The notes: a model not told the origin generated them from the sequence alone. Counted from the stretch's first letter, positions 1 to 11,293 are shown. The stretch is DNA of 64,000 nucleotides from Costus lasius (GCA_027563935.2 CM050449.1:80321178-80385177), one strand, 5' to 3'. Made by a program: numbers and translations.

Positions 1-2076
1 GGCGTCAAGCCATCTCTCGGAGTCCGGTCCACTGACCGCCTCATCATAGGTTCTGGGTTCATCCTCAATGATGAAAATTCCATCGTGTTGAGTCGGCAGT
101 GACCCATACCTCTCAGGTGCACGACGAATCCTCCCAGACCTACGTGGGACCTGTGTCTGAGCCTCAGGTTGTATAACAACCGGTGCAGATGGCTCAGATT
201 CCATCTCTTTGTCTTGTGGTTGCACTTGGACCTCATCCAAGTCAAACTCCCTCCCACTAACTTCTTTCATAAGAAATTCTTTCTCTAGAAAGATAGCACC
301 CCGAGCAACAAAAACTTTGTTCTCGGTTGGGACATAGAAGTAGTATCCTTTAGTTTCCTTAGGATACCCCACAAATACACACTTATCAGATCTAGGTTCT
401 AGCTTGCTAGAATCCTGACGTTTGACATAAGCCTCACATCCCCAGATCCTGATAAACGTGAGATTAGGGCGTCTCCCACTTCATACTTCGTACGGTATTT
501 TGGAGACACTCTTAGATGGAACATTATTCAGTATCAGAGAAGCTGTCTCAAGTGCATGCCCCCAGAATGAGGGAGGTAGAGTTGCATGACTCATCATAGA
601 TCGAACCATATCCAATAAAGTTCGATTTCTCCTTTCAGACACACCATTCTATTGAGGTGTTCCAGGAGGAGTGAGTTGGGATATGATCCCAGACTCTCTC
701 AGATAGTCAAAGAACTCTCCACTCAGGTATTCTCCACCTCGATCTGATCGAAGAGCTTTAATGGATCTTCCAAGCTGGTTCTCTACTTCATTCTTGAACT
801 CTTTGAATTTCTCAAAGGACTATGATTTATGTCTCATTAGGTAGACATATCCATACCTACTGAAGTCATCAGTGAAGGTAATGAAGTAGTTGTACCCTCC
901 TCTGGCTTGTTTATTGAAAGGCCCACACACATCAGTATGTACGAGATCCAATAAACCTCCTGCCCTCTCACCAATCTTGGTGAAGGGTGCCTTTGTCATT
1001 TTCCCTAATAAACAAGGTTCACAGGTATCAAATTCCTCCAAGGAACTTGAATCTAACAATCCATTTGCATGGAGTTGTTGGATGCGATTTTTGTTTATAT
1101 GGGCTAATCGACAGTGCCATAGGAAAGCACCAACTGAACCACTCAGTTTGGTCCTTATGTTACAGATAGAACTTTCCATATCTAAGATATACAGACCATT
1201 GCACAAAGTACCCTTCCCATAGAACATATTTGCAAATGAAAAAGAACAAGAGTTCTTATTTATTTCAAACTTAAATCCCTTCTTTGCTAAGCAAGGAATG
1301 GATACAATGTTCTTAGTAAGTGAAGGTACACAAAAGCAATTATCTAGTTCTAATAGAAGTCCAGAAGGCAAGGAGAGAGTCAAGACGCCTACAGCAATAG
1401 CAGCAACCTGTGCGCCATTTCCAATGCGTAGGTCAATCTCTCCAGGTCGCACCGATCTACTTCTCTTGAGCCCCTGCATATTTGTACAAATATGAGCTCC
1501 ACATGCGGTATCCAATACCCATGACATAGAAGTAGAAAGATTGACTTCTGTAACATAGATACCTGAGCATGAAGACGAAGCCTTGCCTCTCTTCTTCTCA
1601 TTCTGAAGTCGTACTATGTCCTTTATCATGTGAGGTGGTCCTCCACATGAGTAGCACTTATTATTCCTGACTCTTTCCATCTTTATTTTCAATGTTTTAG
1701 TTAAGCCTTTGGGCTTAACACATTGAATGTCTACTTTAGGAGGGTTGAGCTCAACCAATGCATCAAAGAGCTGCCTTAGACTAGAAATAATTTCAGAGGC
1801 ACTCTTAGATTCATATTGCCCTCTAAGCTCGGGCGACATGTTGGTTAGCATCAATTGTGCAATCTCCAAAGTATCAGCTTGATGCTTATCATAAGCATCC
1901 TTCTCAGCTGCTGAGGCCAAGCATGGAAGTGGCTCAGGAATTGGCTTCTCAAGGACATATAGCTTCCTCTCGAGCTTGAGCACAATTCTCAAGTTCATAT
2001 ACCAATCCTTTAAGTTGGATCCAACCAACTTATCCCTTTCCAGGGTAGATCGCAGTGACCATCTGCCATTGTTCAT
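1..2076 (-). pseudogene. Broken gag-pol of copia F (Gag, protease, integrase, start of RT)
   Basis: The polyprotein starts at ATG 2074-2076 (MNNGRW), just after a TTGTAG acceptor-like motif. Gag is short: it lacks about 100 central residues compared with element E. Its zinc knuckle reads CYSCGGPPHMIKDI, so the last Cys is replaced by Ile. The protease motif WVLDTACGAHIC and the integrase HHCC and DDE regions (TFTDDFSRYGYVYL, LRSDRGGEYL, NGVSERRN) are recognisable. In-frame stops break it: TAG after RHKS (near 820), TAG in place of Trp before NGVSERRN, and TGA in place of Trp in the segment after PYEV. Two of the three are TGG to TAG or TGA changes, as expected from cytosine deamination. The RT-RNase H part is outside the window. 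It cannot give a full product. Confidence 0.88.
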
Positions 2077-3718
2077 TGTTCTACAATAACCAAGAAACAG
2101 CAGATTAGTACTACTTCGAATCATTTAAACTGGACTTGTTTTAAATGATTACTGCTCCCACTATTTTAAATTCGAATTGTCAACCCACAAAGTCAATCGG
2201 GAAGTTTAAGACTTCCTAGTGAGATGGGATCCTTATTTCACATGAGGCTTCACGTCCCACGAGGGTGGGATGAGATGCACAAAGTAACCCATGTTTCCTA
2301 AGGTGGGCGCGCCGGCCGGTTGCTCCAAGCAACTCCCCTTGTTGAGATAGTTTTGGGCATTTCATGTCCAGCGAGGGCTGAATCATGAAACCCTAACCTC
2401 TCAACGATGCCTCTAGACTTTCATCATGTGCCCAGTACATGTGAATTTCTAGTCAAGTCCATTCCTAACCGTTTATGCCTAGGGCCAATGAGTTTCCTTG
2501 CAAAGGCACGCCCAGGTTAAAACTGGACTGGGGAAACCATTGTCACCACACACTTTCTAAAGATAAGTGGGTGTGTCCCACGAGGGTGGGAACCAGTTCA
2601 CAACTCCACTGATCGATAGCTTAGTGAGGGCTACGCGTTAGAAGGCTTCTAGACTTGATATTGTATGAGGGTTTTTAAGGTCTCATCAGTTTTATCTTAT
2701 GTCTAACAATACAGGCATGCAATCCTATAGTGATAACATAATGATAAAACATCACAGGCATGCTTTTAGCAGATAAGGAAAGCAGTAAAAGATGATGTGA
2801 TCAAAGCCCTTTCAAGATATTGAACCAACCCATGCCAAAAGGAGGTTCAACTCTTGACATAGGACTCAAGCCCCTAAGATAGACCTATCCTAGCCGCCCT
2901 CTATCTTGGTCTTCAAGGTTGGCTCCAAGGTCCTTCCTTCATGGCTTAGCTCTCAAACCTTAAGGGTAGACCTCAAAGGTTCGGCCAATGCCATGGTCTT
3001 CCTCCAAGGAGAATGCGCCACAATGAAAGATGCCAAGTTAGCTAGCTCTCAAACCCAAGGGTTCGGCCATGCCTAACTTGTGCCATCAAGCAAGCTTGCG
3101 CCTTTTCCTTGATGCTTGTTGCGCCACCATGCAAGGTGCGCCGACTTCATGCATGCGCCAAGCTCCAAGTACATGCGCTACCCTAATCTTCTTAAAAGCA
3201 AAAAGAAAAGCGGCACGCAGGCCTCACGAGGAAACATCACAGGCATGCAAAGGGGGGCTTGACTAATGATCACAACATTATGCACAATCAAGGTATTTAC
3301 TCATGCAATTCTACATGCTCATGAAAAACATAAAATCTGAAATTTTACTTTTTCATTAAAACCAGTCTCTTTTTCTCATCTTCTTCTCACAAATCTTTTG
3401 GTTAATTGCGATTTATTTTTCAAGATGATTTCAGAGATCCTTTCGGCTGGCAATTTTGTCAGATCAAGAGACTTGGCCAGTCCGAAGACACAATGCCCGT
3501 CCTACTTGACAAAACTACGTGCGCCTTTGATCTTTAAATCAGACAAGAAAAATAGTCCAAAAATCCAAAAGAGATTGAGAGGATGATAGGAACAAGAAAC
3601 CCTAATTTTTCCTACTTAGAAAAATCGTTTGCCATGCATTATGCTATTTTCAAAAATAGAGATATGGCATGTGAGCATGAAAGAAAAGCATAAAACATCG
3701 TTCGAGTCTTGCAAGTCC
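2077..3718 (-). other. 5' untranslated leader of copia F
   Basis: This is non-coding leader between the primer site and gag, about 1.6 kb long. It holds the three family hairpins (CCCAC-GAGG-GTGGG type on the plus strand near 2257-2273 and 2576-2592, CCAGC type at 2360-2390). It also holds the block shared with C and H (about 3420-3525). The middle hairpin has lost the TTGTA bulge seen in C, H, A, B and E, and one inner pair is now a T-G wobble. The small ORFs here are not supported as genes. Confidence 0.75.
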
Positions 3719-3729
3719 CTCTGATACCA
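3719..3729 (-). other. Primer-binding site of copia F
   Basis: Minus-strand TGGTATCAGAG lies one base from the LTR end. It matches the 3' end of plant initiator tRNA-Met. The next base is G instead of the C seen in C, H, A, B and E, so the match is shortened. Confidence 0.85.
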
Positions 3730-3730
3730 C

Positions 3731-5616
3731 TGTTGGGAAACCCCGGGGACATTTTACAATTTTTCAGAGACACATGCATACATTGCACAGCGGAAGAATG
3801 TCCCCGAAACAGGCCGGTCCCAAAAACCAGTGAAGATCGCATGCAAGGGGGTCGACACGATGAGTTAGAAAATACCTCAGAGCAAGATGAGGTCGATGTC
3901 GTGATAGGCGCCCAAGTGTGCGCCCTCTGCAGTCTCACACACACGGATGCCTCGAGTCCTCTTCTTCCACGCCCGGTGCTAGCCTCGGGAAGAAGATCCA
4001 AGCCTTAGGGAGATGCTCCAACCACCTTGCGCCACCAAGAGAGAAAGATGCGCCAAGAGGTAAGGAAGGAGAAGCTTGCGGCCACTTGATGGAAGAGGAA
4101 GAGATTGCGCCAATGCTCCTTGCTCTCGCTCCCTTCTTATGTTCACGCCTCCAAGGATGAATCATAATAGAGGGGGCGGCTAGGGTCACATATATAGGGC
4201 AAGAGGAGATTAGGGCAAGGGCTAGGATCATGACAAGTGTAGGGCTAGGATGAGGAGGTTTAATGCAAGGAAAGTCTCCAAGACTTTACCATAAACTTCA
4301 TTCAACCTTTCCATAATTTCCCAAGTACCATATCAGCCCAAGACATGCCTTAAAGGCATTCATACCATCAAGGGAGAAGGGCTAGGCGCAAATTGCTTCC
4401 TTAATGAAGCAATTTTGCCACCCTAACCCCATTATGCCCCTTAGGCGCCAATGGGGTTGGGTTTCTCCCCATTATACCCTTTTAGCCTCTCTTCTCTTCA
4501 TGAGAGCTTGTTATTGGGCTTCATTGGATAATGAGCTAGCCCAAACTTCATCCTATGGGTTGATTAAGCATTTGGATCCAATCCAATGCAACCCTAATCA
4601 AAGTGTGACCAACCATGGTCAAATACGGGTCAACCTGCCAAAAATGAAGTTTGGCTCCAATAACATTCTTCCATCTCATCAGGCCCATTGGCGCTGATGA
4701 AATCTCCCAATTAGATCCGAGTTATCCAATAACTCGATCATAAGGCTTCCCGATCAATACGAGAACTCAAGTATCAAGGTGTGCGACCCTGTAGGTTCTT
4801 CTGACCCTGGCAGTGCTGACCAAAGGTCACCACAAGCAGTGAGTGGCACCTAGCAGTGCATCGCTGCTACCCAGGTCATTGGAATGGATATCGACATCGA
4901 CATCCCCATCATCGCAACTAGGTACAGATGCATTACAGTCTCTTTGCCGGACTGATATCCGATTGGACAAGTGTGTCACCACTTGTTTTCACCCAATCAC
5001 ATGGCTATGACTAAAACAGGTTCTTACCTGGGTATGGCCATACACTCTCAGTCATAGAACCATAGAGGAGCTCCATGGATATCACACTTCCCTAAGGAAG
5101 GGGCAAATCCTATGTCTGTCCATTGACCTTCTCATATGGGTCGTGATATGCTCAATGACAACCGTTATGACCTCCCAACTATGGCGAGGTGTTAGGTTGT
5201 ATCAAAGCAAATCGCTAACCATATAGAATGATCAATGACCTCAAGTCAAGGGATCAATGCATCTCCTGTCACTTGTGAGGATAACTTATGACACCAAGTC
5301 ATAGCCTCACAGCGGGTCTTTCCAGTATATCCTCTAATGATATACCCATGTATCTGCGTTAGCACCACGTACCTAACCAGCTCACATACCAGTCTCAAAA
5401 GTACCATAGCTGTCCCATATCCACTAAGGTACATCGACTGGGGACAACAGTTTGAGCACAGATCCAATCTGTCTCCAGGGACATTATCATGTTAGTACAT
5501 GTGCGCAGATGTAAACAAACATTGACAATGACAATGCCAGAATGATATATATAAATATCAAAGTCAAGTAGTACATAAGTGGACCAAAACTAGGTCCTAG
5601 GGCATATACACCAACA
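3731..5616 (-). repeat. 5' LTR of copia F (family 2, 1886 bp)
   Basis: On the minus strand it begins TGTTGGTGTATATGCCCT at 5616 and ends CCCCGGGGTTTCCCAACA at 3731. Termini are TG...CA. It aligns with both LTRs of C over its length, is slightly shorter, and has many scattered differences. Confidence 0.92.
4187..4199 (-). promoter_or_regulatory. TATA-box candidate in the F LTR
   Basis: Minus-strand CCCTATATATGTG lies in the 3' part of the LTR, where the U3/R border is expected. The same place in C reads CCCTATAAATATG. Inferred from sequence only. Confidence 0.45.
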
Positions 5617-6520
5617 AGTAGAAATGGTTATGTCTATTTGATGAGACATAAGTTAGAATCCGTTGAAAAATTTATGGAGTTCAGACATGAAGTAGAGAAC
5701 CGACTTGGTATATCTATTAAAACTCTTCGATCATATCATGGTGGAGAGTACCTGAGCGCTGAGTTCTTTGACTATCTGAAAGAGTGTGTGATTCTATCCT
5801 GACTCACTCCTCCTATAACACCTCAATGAAATGGTGTGTCTGAGAGGAGAAATTGAACCTTGTTGGACATGGTTCGATCCATGATGAGTCATGCAACTCT
5901 ACCACCCTCGTTCTAGGGACATGCACTTGAAACAAATTCTCTCATACTCACTAACGTTCCATCTAAAAGTGCCTCTAAGATTCCATATGAGGTATGGAGT
6001 GGGAGATGCCCGAACCTATCTTTTATCAGAGTATGGGGATGTGAGGCGTATGTCAAACGTTAGGATTCTAGCAAGCTAGAACCCAGATCTAATAAATGTG
6101 TGTTTGTCGGGTATCCTAAGGAAACTAAAGGATATTACTTCTATATCCCCACCAAGAACAAAGTCTTTATTGCTTGGGGTGCTGTCTTTCTAGAGAGAAT
6201 TTCTCATGAAAGAAGTTAGTGGGAGGAAGTTTGACTTGTACGAGCTTTTTGGAGGCGCTATATGCTAAGGAAGTTAGTGGGGGATAGGAAGAGCTCAGTG
6301 GTCAGGACTACAATGATGCATCATTCCAGTCAGACCCTGATGACTTCAGATCACAGGCAAACTATGTGTTCAAGTTGAATTGAGGCACTATATGTTGGAA
6401 ACGCTTCAAGCAATCCACCATTGCTGATTCTACAATGAAGGCTAAGTATGTCACCACTTCTAAGGCAGCCAAAGAAGCCATTTGGATAAGGAAGTTCATT
6501 TCTGAACTTCAGGTGGTTCC
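5617..6520 (+). pseudogene. Eroded pol remnant of copia G with an internal RT deletion
   Basis: Read on the plus strand, this holds integrase from the GYVYLMRHK region, through GGEYLSAEFFDYLKE and NGVSERRN, to the GRKFDLYELF segment that follows integrase in family 2. It then jumps near 6240-6310 to RNase H (DASFQSDPDDFRSQ, then KEAIWIRKFISELQVVP). Most of RT, including the YVDD region, is missing. The integrase catalytic Asp in RSD is Tyr (RSYHGGEY), and several in-frame stops are present. The left end is cut by F and the right end by B. Same-strand family 2 LTR pieces at 24745-25248 and 37003-37389 are probably the 3' LTR of the same element. Confidence 0.82.
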
Positions 6521-7969
6521 TGTTGGGGTGTGCCCTTAAGGCTAATGTTTGAGGCCTTGGGATTGTATTAGTATCATGTATAAACTTCATGTTTATAAAG
6601 GCAATGGTTGTTATTCAGGTTGTTACATCATCTGCTCCAATATGTATACTTCTGAATAATGTCTCAATGCTGTTCAGCTTGGCTGACATGCAGTTAAGTC
6701 CTTAGTCGAGATATCTTGGTGAACATGAGACAGCCTTGATATGATTGAGACTAATATGTGTTCTAATCTTGTAGGATGCTTCGAGCATGGAATAAGATGT
6801 AGACTCATGGGTACATTGGATGTACTGGACAGACCCTACTAGGATATTCAATTGCTTGTCACAATGTGAATAATCCTTGTATGCAACAAGTGGCATATTT
6901 CCTCTGACTTGAGATCACTTGTGTTTCTAAATGATGATTGTCATTGTTTTGAGGTAGTTCAATATCATTTGAAACATAATGGTTATAGACTATCTTGGAT
7001 AATGATCATGAGTCAGGTTAGGACACTAGTGATAGATAAAGGATTGCCGTCTCCTAGTTTGGAGTGTGATGTTCTATAGGGGTCCCCTGGATGAGATGAT
7101 TGAGAAAGTGTATGGCCATACCCAGGTGACTATGTTCATCTGATCTAATCATTCTCATCATATTGGAGCTACAGGCTTGACTCGCTTGTCCAATAAGAAC
7201 ATCCAGTGGCAACGGAAACATGTATGCCTAGTGAGTTGATTCACACTTGTGCTGTGGTTTGGGTGTAGTCTTGGAAGACTCTTTCCTTTATATCGGGAGA
7301 TAGTGATGTGTTGCTAGATACCCCTCACTGATCGTGATAACGAAAGTTATCATTACCGACATTTAAAGGAAACCCTTAGGGTCGCACAATTTGATGATAT
7401 GGCTTACTTAAGTCAGATCGTGTGGACTGAATTGTTTTGGTTCAGTTTAAAGGGATTTAAACTCTGATTGTAAGTGAGATCTAGTCTGATCATGTTTGAT
7501 TGATTAGGGCTTAAGATCGGTAAGCTTCGATCGAGAGAATTGATGCTAGATCAATGAGATCAAGAGCATCATGAGATGAATGGTTAGATCTTGAGCCATT
7601 TGGTTTGATAAGATCTTAACCTAGGCTTGGTTTAATTTGGTCCTTGAACCAAATACAAGTAACCGAATAATTAGAACCGGTTCACTAGGTGAACGCTTGG
7701 ATCAATGGGAGAAAGAAAGTTTCGATGGTTCACAAGGTGTGAACGCATGAAACATTGGGGACTTACTATATTTGGAAGTCGGTTTTCAAAATGGAAAACG
7801 CTCCCACGTTGTAACGTTGCTCGCCCATCTTCTCCTCTCATTCTTCTCGTGTGGTGAAGTGGTTCTTCACGCCAAGGAGATAGAGAGCTTTCCCCTTTAG
7901 CCGTAAGAAGATCATCTCATCCCTTTCATACGACAAGCACCCTTGGAGAACCTTGCTAGCACAAGGATC
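6521..7969 (+). repeat. 5' LTR of copia B, first part (1449 bp)
   Basis: Begins TGTTGGGGTGTGCCC at 6521 and is cut by A after GGATC (7965-7969), which is A's target duplication. It contains the short inverted repeat GACTT...AAGTC around CTATATTTGG at 7760-7780. It resumes at 17087. Confidence 0.93.
7760..7780 (+). promoter_or_regulatory. TATA-like core inside an inverted repeat (B 5' LTR)
   Basis: GACTT and AAGTC arms flank an A/T-rich core CTATATTT. The equivalent place in A, J and E has a similar core but different arms that still pair. The position in the LTR would suit a core promoter or an RNA hairpin; which one is unknown. Confidence 0.4.
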
Positions 7970-9663
7970 TGTTGGGGTATGCCCTTAAGGCTAATGTTTG
8001 AGGCCTTGGGATTATAACAGTATCATGTAGTAAACTCTTGTGTTTATAAAGGCATGGTTATTATTCAGGTTGTTACCTTGTCTGCTGTAATAAGTGTACT
8101 ACTGAATAATGTCTCAAAGCTGTTCAGCTAGGCTGACACGCTATAAAGTCCTTAGTCGAGATATCTTGGTGAACTAGAGACAGCCTTGATATGCTTGAGA
8201 CTAATATGTGTTCTAATCTTATAGGATGCTTCGAGCATGGAATAAGATGTAGACTCATGGGTACATTGGATGTACTGGACAGACCCTACTAGGATATTCA
8301 ATTGCTTGTCACAATGTGAATAATCCTTGTTTGCATGAAGTGGCACATGTCCTCTGACTTGAGATCACTTGTGTTTCTAAATGATGATTGTCATTGTTTT
8401 GAGGTAGTTCAATATCATTTGAAAACATAATGATTATAGACTATCTTGGACAATGATCTTGAGTCAGGTTAGGGCACTTGTGATAGATAAAGGATTGCCG
8501 TCTCCTTGTTTAAGGAGTGTGATGTTCTAAAGGGGCCCCCTGGATGGGATGATTGAGAAAAGAGTATGGCCATACCCAGATGACTATGTTCATCTGATCT
8601 AATCATGCTCATCATATTGGAGCTACAGGCTTGACACGCTTGTCCAATAAGAACATCCAGTGGCAAAGGAAATATGTATGCCTTGTGAATTGGATTCACA
8701 CTTGTGCTGTGTTTTGGGTGTAGTCGTGGAAGACTCTTTCCTTTATATCGGGAGACAGTGATGTGTTGCTAGATACCCCTCACTGATCGTGATAACGTAA
8801 GTTATCGTTACCGACGTTCAAAGGAAACCCTTAGGGTCGCACAATTTGATGATATGGCTTACTTAAGTCAGATCGTGTGGACTGAATTGTTTGAGTTCAG
8901 TTTAAAGGGGTTTAAACTCTGATTGTAAGTGAGATCTGGTCTGATCATGTTTGATTGATTAGGGCTTGAGATCGGTAAGCTTTGATCGAGAGTATTGATG
9001 CTAGATCGGTGAGATCGGAAGCATCCAGAGATGAACGGTTAGATCTTGAACCATTTGGTTCAGAGGAATCTAGACCATGGCTTGGGCTGTTTTAATTTGG
9101 TATTTGAACCAAATTGGGTTGGGTCAATTAGATTGAACCGGTTCAAGGCAATGAACGCATGGTTCAATGCTAAGAAACGTTTTGGTCGGTTTTTGAAGAA
9201 GTGGGCGCATGGCTTCATGGCTTGCTATTTTTGGAAAGCCATAATGCGCCACCTCTTCTCAACGCCTCAACGCTTCATCCATTCCTCTCGACGCCCTTCT
9301 CTCGTGTGGAAATTTTTCTTCACGACTTGGAGAGCTCTCGGCCAAGTGGAGAAAACATCTCATCCTCTTGAATCGATCAAAGACCCTTGAAGCACCTTGC
9401 TAGCACAAGGATCTCAAGGAGTAGGCGGCATCACCTTGTGTGCGCACCTTTTGGAGGAGTTTCATTCGAGTCTCTTCTTCCTTGACGCCATCCAACACAT
9501 GGCTTTGGTATGATTATCTTTCAATCTTCATGCTTCTTGAAAGTTGATCATATGAATGTATAGCATCTGATCTTCATGAAACCCTACTTCCGCTGCAAAA
9601 GAATGACATGCGCCACCTTTAGGGTTTCACCCCCTTGCGCTCCCCCTTGAAGGGGACCCAACA
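7970..9663 (+). repeat. 5' LTR of copia A (1694 bp)
   Basis: Starts TGTTGGGGTATGCCC and ends GGGGACCCAACA, directly before the primer site. Nearly identical to 15388-17081. Differences seen by eye lie near 8264, 8497, 8971, 9508 and 9521. Confidence 0.97.
9219..9240 (+). promoter_or_regulatory. TATA-like core inside an inverted repeat (A 5' LTR)
   Basis: Arms GGCTT (9219-9223) and AAGCC (9236-9240) flank GCTATTTTTGG. The arms differ from those in B, J and E, yet each pair stays complementary. Confidence 0.4.
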
Positions 9664-9665
9664 AT

Positions 9666-9677
9666 TGGTATCAGAGC
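9666..9677 (+). other. Primer-binding site of copia A
   Basis: TGGTATCAGAGC, two bases after the LTR end, is complementary to the 3' end of plant initiator tRNA-Met. This primer is usual for this copia lineage. Confidence 0.92.
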
Positions 9678-10945
9678 GGTTCTATGCATTGTTATTATGA
9701 TTGCTTTGCTTTGTGATCCATGATCCATGCTTACGCATATCTCTAGATCTAGGGTTACATGCGAAAATTTCATTTGAGTTGTTGTACATGCAAACTTGAT
9801 GTATATTTTCTTGGCGCATGTTGTTGGCGCATGCTTCATGTTTTTCTCAAAAACCTACTTGACATGCGCGACTCACTCTAGATCTAAGGCTCTACTTTAA
9901 ACCCTTAGACGGGTTATTAGGGTTGAAATCATCCCCTAGGTTAGATCCAGACAGTCTGATCAGACCATCTGACAGCCTTGATGGGTTGACTAGATAGCAC
10001 CTGTGCGCAAGCACTTGGTGGCTATAGGTCGACTGCAGACAGGCGTGTAGCGATGTCTGGTTGAGACGACCAGTGAACACACATGAGTTAGGCCCGGGGT
10101 CACGCCCGCTTGCCAGACCTCATTGTGGTTGTTCAGCCCTAGCGCATGCATAGTTGACCATTGGGTCGACACGAGTCAGTTAGGACTTGGTGCATGCGTG
10201 GGCAGTGGATCTGACTGGGTTGGATGAGTGGATCCCTAGTAATGGACCGTTGTAAGGTAGTAGGGCACATAAGGAAAATTAAAATTGATACCTATGGGGT
10301 TTTCGAAATTTAATTTTCTTGAATGGATCACATGTTTGATTGTGGCATATGTTTGTTTATTTATTCTTATGTGGGCTGCCCATGTTAAATGTGTGCTGTG
10401 CTGGGGCCTGCGTGCCTGTATTTAAATGTAAATTAATTATTGTGATCTGCGCATCACATTGTTTTTAATTTATCAAATGTAATTGACCTGTGAGTCAATC
10501 TTGTCTAGATAGATTAATTTGTAAATTAATCAGACAAGAGCACTGAGCACACTTGGCAAAGGCGCATGCAGTAGTGGCTTAACCAGGTGGGAGGTCCAGG
10601 GTTCGACTCTGGGACAGGCGCATTTCCCTGGTAGGCGCACCTGAGCTGCAGATGGCGCTTGGGCCCTGGGTTGGGCCAGATGAGCAGCAAAAGTCCCATG
10701 AAGAAAAGCAAGTGAAGACTTAAGTGATATTAAGGTCTTACTTAGGCTATGGGCTTTTACCACATAAGAACCATGCTTTCTTTTTATTGATCATATAATT
10801 AGAATTGCATGAATTTATCTTCTGCTATCACCATAGGGTTTGTATGATAGATAAGAAGATAAAAGACCATTAAAATCCAACGCTAAAATATCAAGCTCGT
10901 AAGCCTTCTGACGCGAAACCTCATTGTTCTGATTATCGTTGGAGC

Positions 10946-10971
10946 CGTGTTGTACCCACTCAGTGGGCACG
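10946..10971 (+). ncRNA. Leader hairpin 1 of copia A
   Basis: Outer stem CGTG/CACG, 5' bulge TTGTA, inner stem CCCAC/GTGGG, loop TCA. The same fold occurs at 18618-18643 in B and at 56891-56916 on the minus strand in E. It is a predicted RNA structure, not a separate gene. Confidence 0.6.
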
Positions 10972-11150
10972 TCCATCTATCTTCAGACGGTGTGGGATTA
11001 CACCTGCGTGTTACAGAGTAGGGATTTATCCCTTCTCGTTGCTCAGCATAGCACGTGGTGGTCCAGGGAGTAGGTCAGGTCAGCTTGACCATGTAGACTA
11101 CATATGTGGCGCATATGGTAGCACATGGAGGCAGCCATCTGTGGGGTCAG

Positions 11151-11184
11151 AGACTGTGTTGTACCAACTCAGTTGGCACAGTCT
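11151..11184 (+). ncRNA. Leader hairpin 2 of copia A (bulged)
   Basis: Outer stem AGACTGTG/CACAGTCT (8 bp), 5' bulge TTGTA, inner stem CCAAC/GTTGG, loop TCA. Same architecture in B (18822-18855), E (56678-56711, minus), C (33666-33700, minus) and H (62563-62593), with different but still paired stems. Confidence 0.68.
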
Positions 11185-11277
11185 GCTGGATTGCCCAGAT
11201 GAAGGGGAATCGCACGGGTTGGCGATTGGCTGGGACAGCCTACCAGAAATTAGTGCTTGTACTCTCTGTGCATCTTA

Positions 11278-11293
11278 TCTCGCCTGAGCGGGA
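11278..11293 (+). ncRNA. Leader hairpin 3 of copia A
   Basis: Stem TCTCGC/GCGGGA (one U-G pair as RNA), loop CTGA. It lies 194 bases before the gag start. Corresponding hairpins in C and H have stems TCCCAC/GTGGGA and ACTCAC/GTGAGT. Confidence 0.5.

Larger units (their letters stand above)
1..5616 (-). mobile_element. Copia element F (family 2), 5' part, runs off the left edge
   Basis: F is a Ty1/copia LTR retrotransposon read on the minus strand. The window holds its 5' LTR (3731-5616), primer-binding site, leader, gag, protease, integrase and the start of the RT region; RT-RNase H and the 3' LTR lie left of base 1. It is closely similar to C, and base 1 corresponds to about 31290 in C. F sits in the older copia remnant G. 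The five bases next to its LTR (AGTAG, 5617-5621) are the candidate target duplication, but the partner copy is outside the window. Confidence 0.9.

Noticed and set aside
5617..6520. An expressed host gene with integrase-like sequence
   Set aside because: Multiple stops, a large deletion and both borders cut by other elements; it is a retroelement remnant.
9046..9390. 114-residue plus-strand frame, also at 16464-16808
   Set aside because: Lies within both LTRs of A and is duplicated only because the LTRs are; no domain recognised.
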